Below are positions 63,986 through 64,000 of a DNA stretch of 64,000 nucleotides, piece after piece (the stretch's first letter is position 1; the number at the start of each line of letters is the position of its first letter). A program made the position numbers and the translations under genes. The stretch comes from Nostoc mirabile CHAB5784 (GTDB taxonomy: Bacteria > Cyanobacteriota > Cyanobacteriia > Cyanobacteriales > Nostocaceae). The DNA lies in NCBI RefSeq assembly GCF_020829645.1, contig NZ_JAIVFS010000001.1:245655-309654 (forward strand), given 5' to 3'. The notes below the pieces were generated by a model. That model was not told the DNA's origin and did no database searches. It saw only the letters and a list, made by a program, of their open reading frames with translations.

Positions 63986-64000
63986 AGATTAAAGAGAAAT

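Overview
The window looks like chromosome of a filamentous, heterocyst-type cyanobacterium of the Nostoc group. The signs are abundant HIP1 octamers (GCGATCGC), tandem short repeats such as AATTCGTA and CCCCATT-type runs, many miniature transposable elements, and genes typical of these bacteria: DUF1815, CHAT/TPR proteins, a cyanobacteriochrome kinase, dnaK with a DnaK1-type tail, and many toxin-antitoxin pairs. The species assignment is inference.

Layout. 0-7 kb: a CheA-type hybrid kinase that runs off the left edge, a PEP-CTERM exported protein, nested miniature elements, and a DUF1815 gene behind about 0.85 kb of DNA without a gene. 7.7-12.5 kb: a decayed TPR-CHAT gene, a hotdog thioesterase, two small membrane proteins and dxr. 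12.9-22.1 kb: a block of polytopic membrane proteins (two paralogous PIG-V-like glycosyltransferases, a DMT permease fused to a second copy of itself, a GT87-like and an ArnT-like transferase, a DUF2079 protein). 22.2-25.5 kb: a graveyard of small toxin-antitoxin-type genes with hicBA. 25.6-32.3 kb: a minus-strand block (three TerD genes, a zinc-ribbon matrixin-like metalloprotease, a 47-aa membrane peptide, a Ca2+ P-type ATPase) bounded by two direct copies of the clpC 3' end and its terminator. 32.3-45.6 kb: housekeeping genes (clpC, rimI, lysA, cdaA-uppS, dnaJ-dnaK) with more small toxin-antitoxin pairs between them. 46-55.7 kb: an M28 peptidase, another toxin-antitoxin pair, a SagB-type oxidoreductase, two sensor kinases (the first with a DXCF-type cyanobacteriochrome GAF domain), and trhO divergent from tRNA-Ala(UGC). 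56-64 kb: heavily repeat-invaded DNA in which transposable elements or frameshifts have broken a DUF2127 gene, an exported-protein gene, a membrane-protein gene and a CHAT gene; one element sits in frame inside the sulfate-binding protein gene.

How the parts relate. lysA, cdaA and uppS lie in one direction and serve lysine/cell-wall and c-di-AMP functions. dnaK and dnaJ form a chaperone pair. The two kinases at 50-54.5 kb may form a light-signalling pair. The TerD block joins Ca2+-binding TerD proteins to a Ca2+ pump and is the best candidate for an under-described system. The membrane glycosyltransferase block may assemble or export a lipid-linked glycan.

Mobile DNA is the other theme. One miniature family has CAATACG-type ends and 10-bp target duplications (five copies). 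A second has a 5-bp duplication (one copy inside DUF2127). A third resembles IS200/IS605 remnants that insert after TGAC (three copies). A 41-bp hairpin module is embedded inside several of these other repeats.
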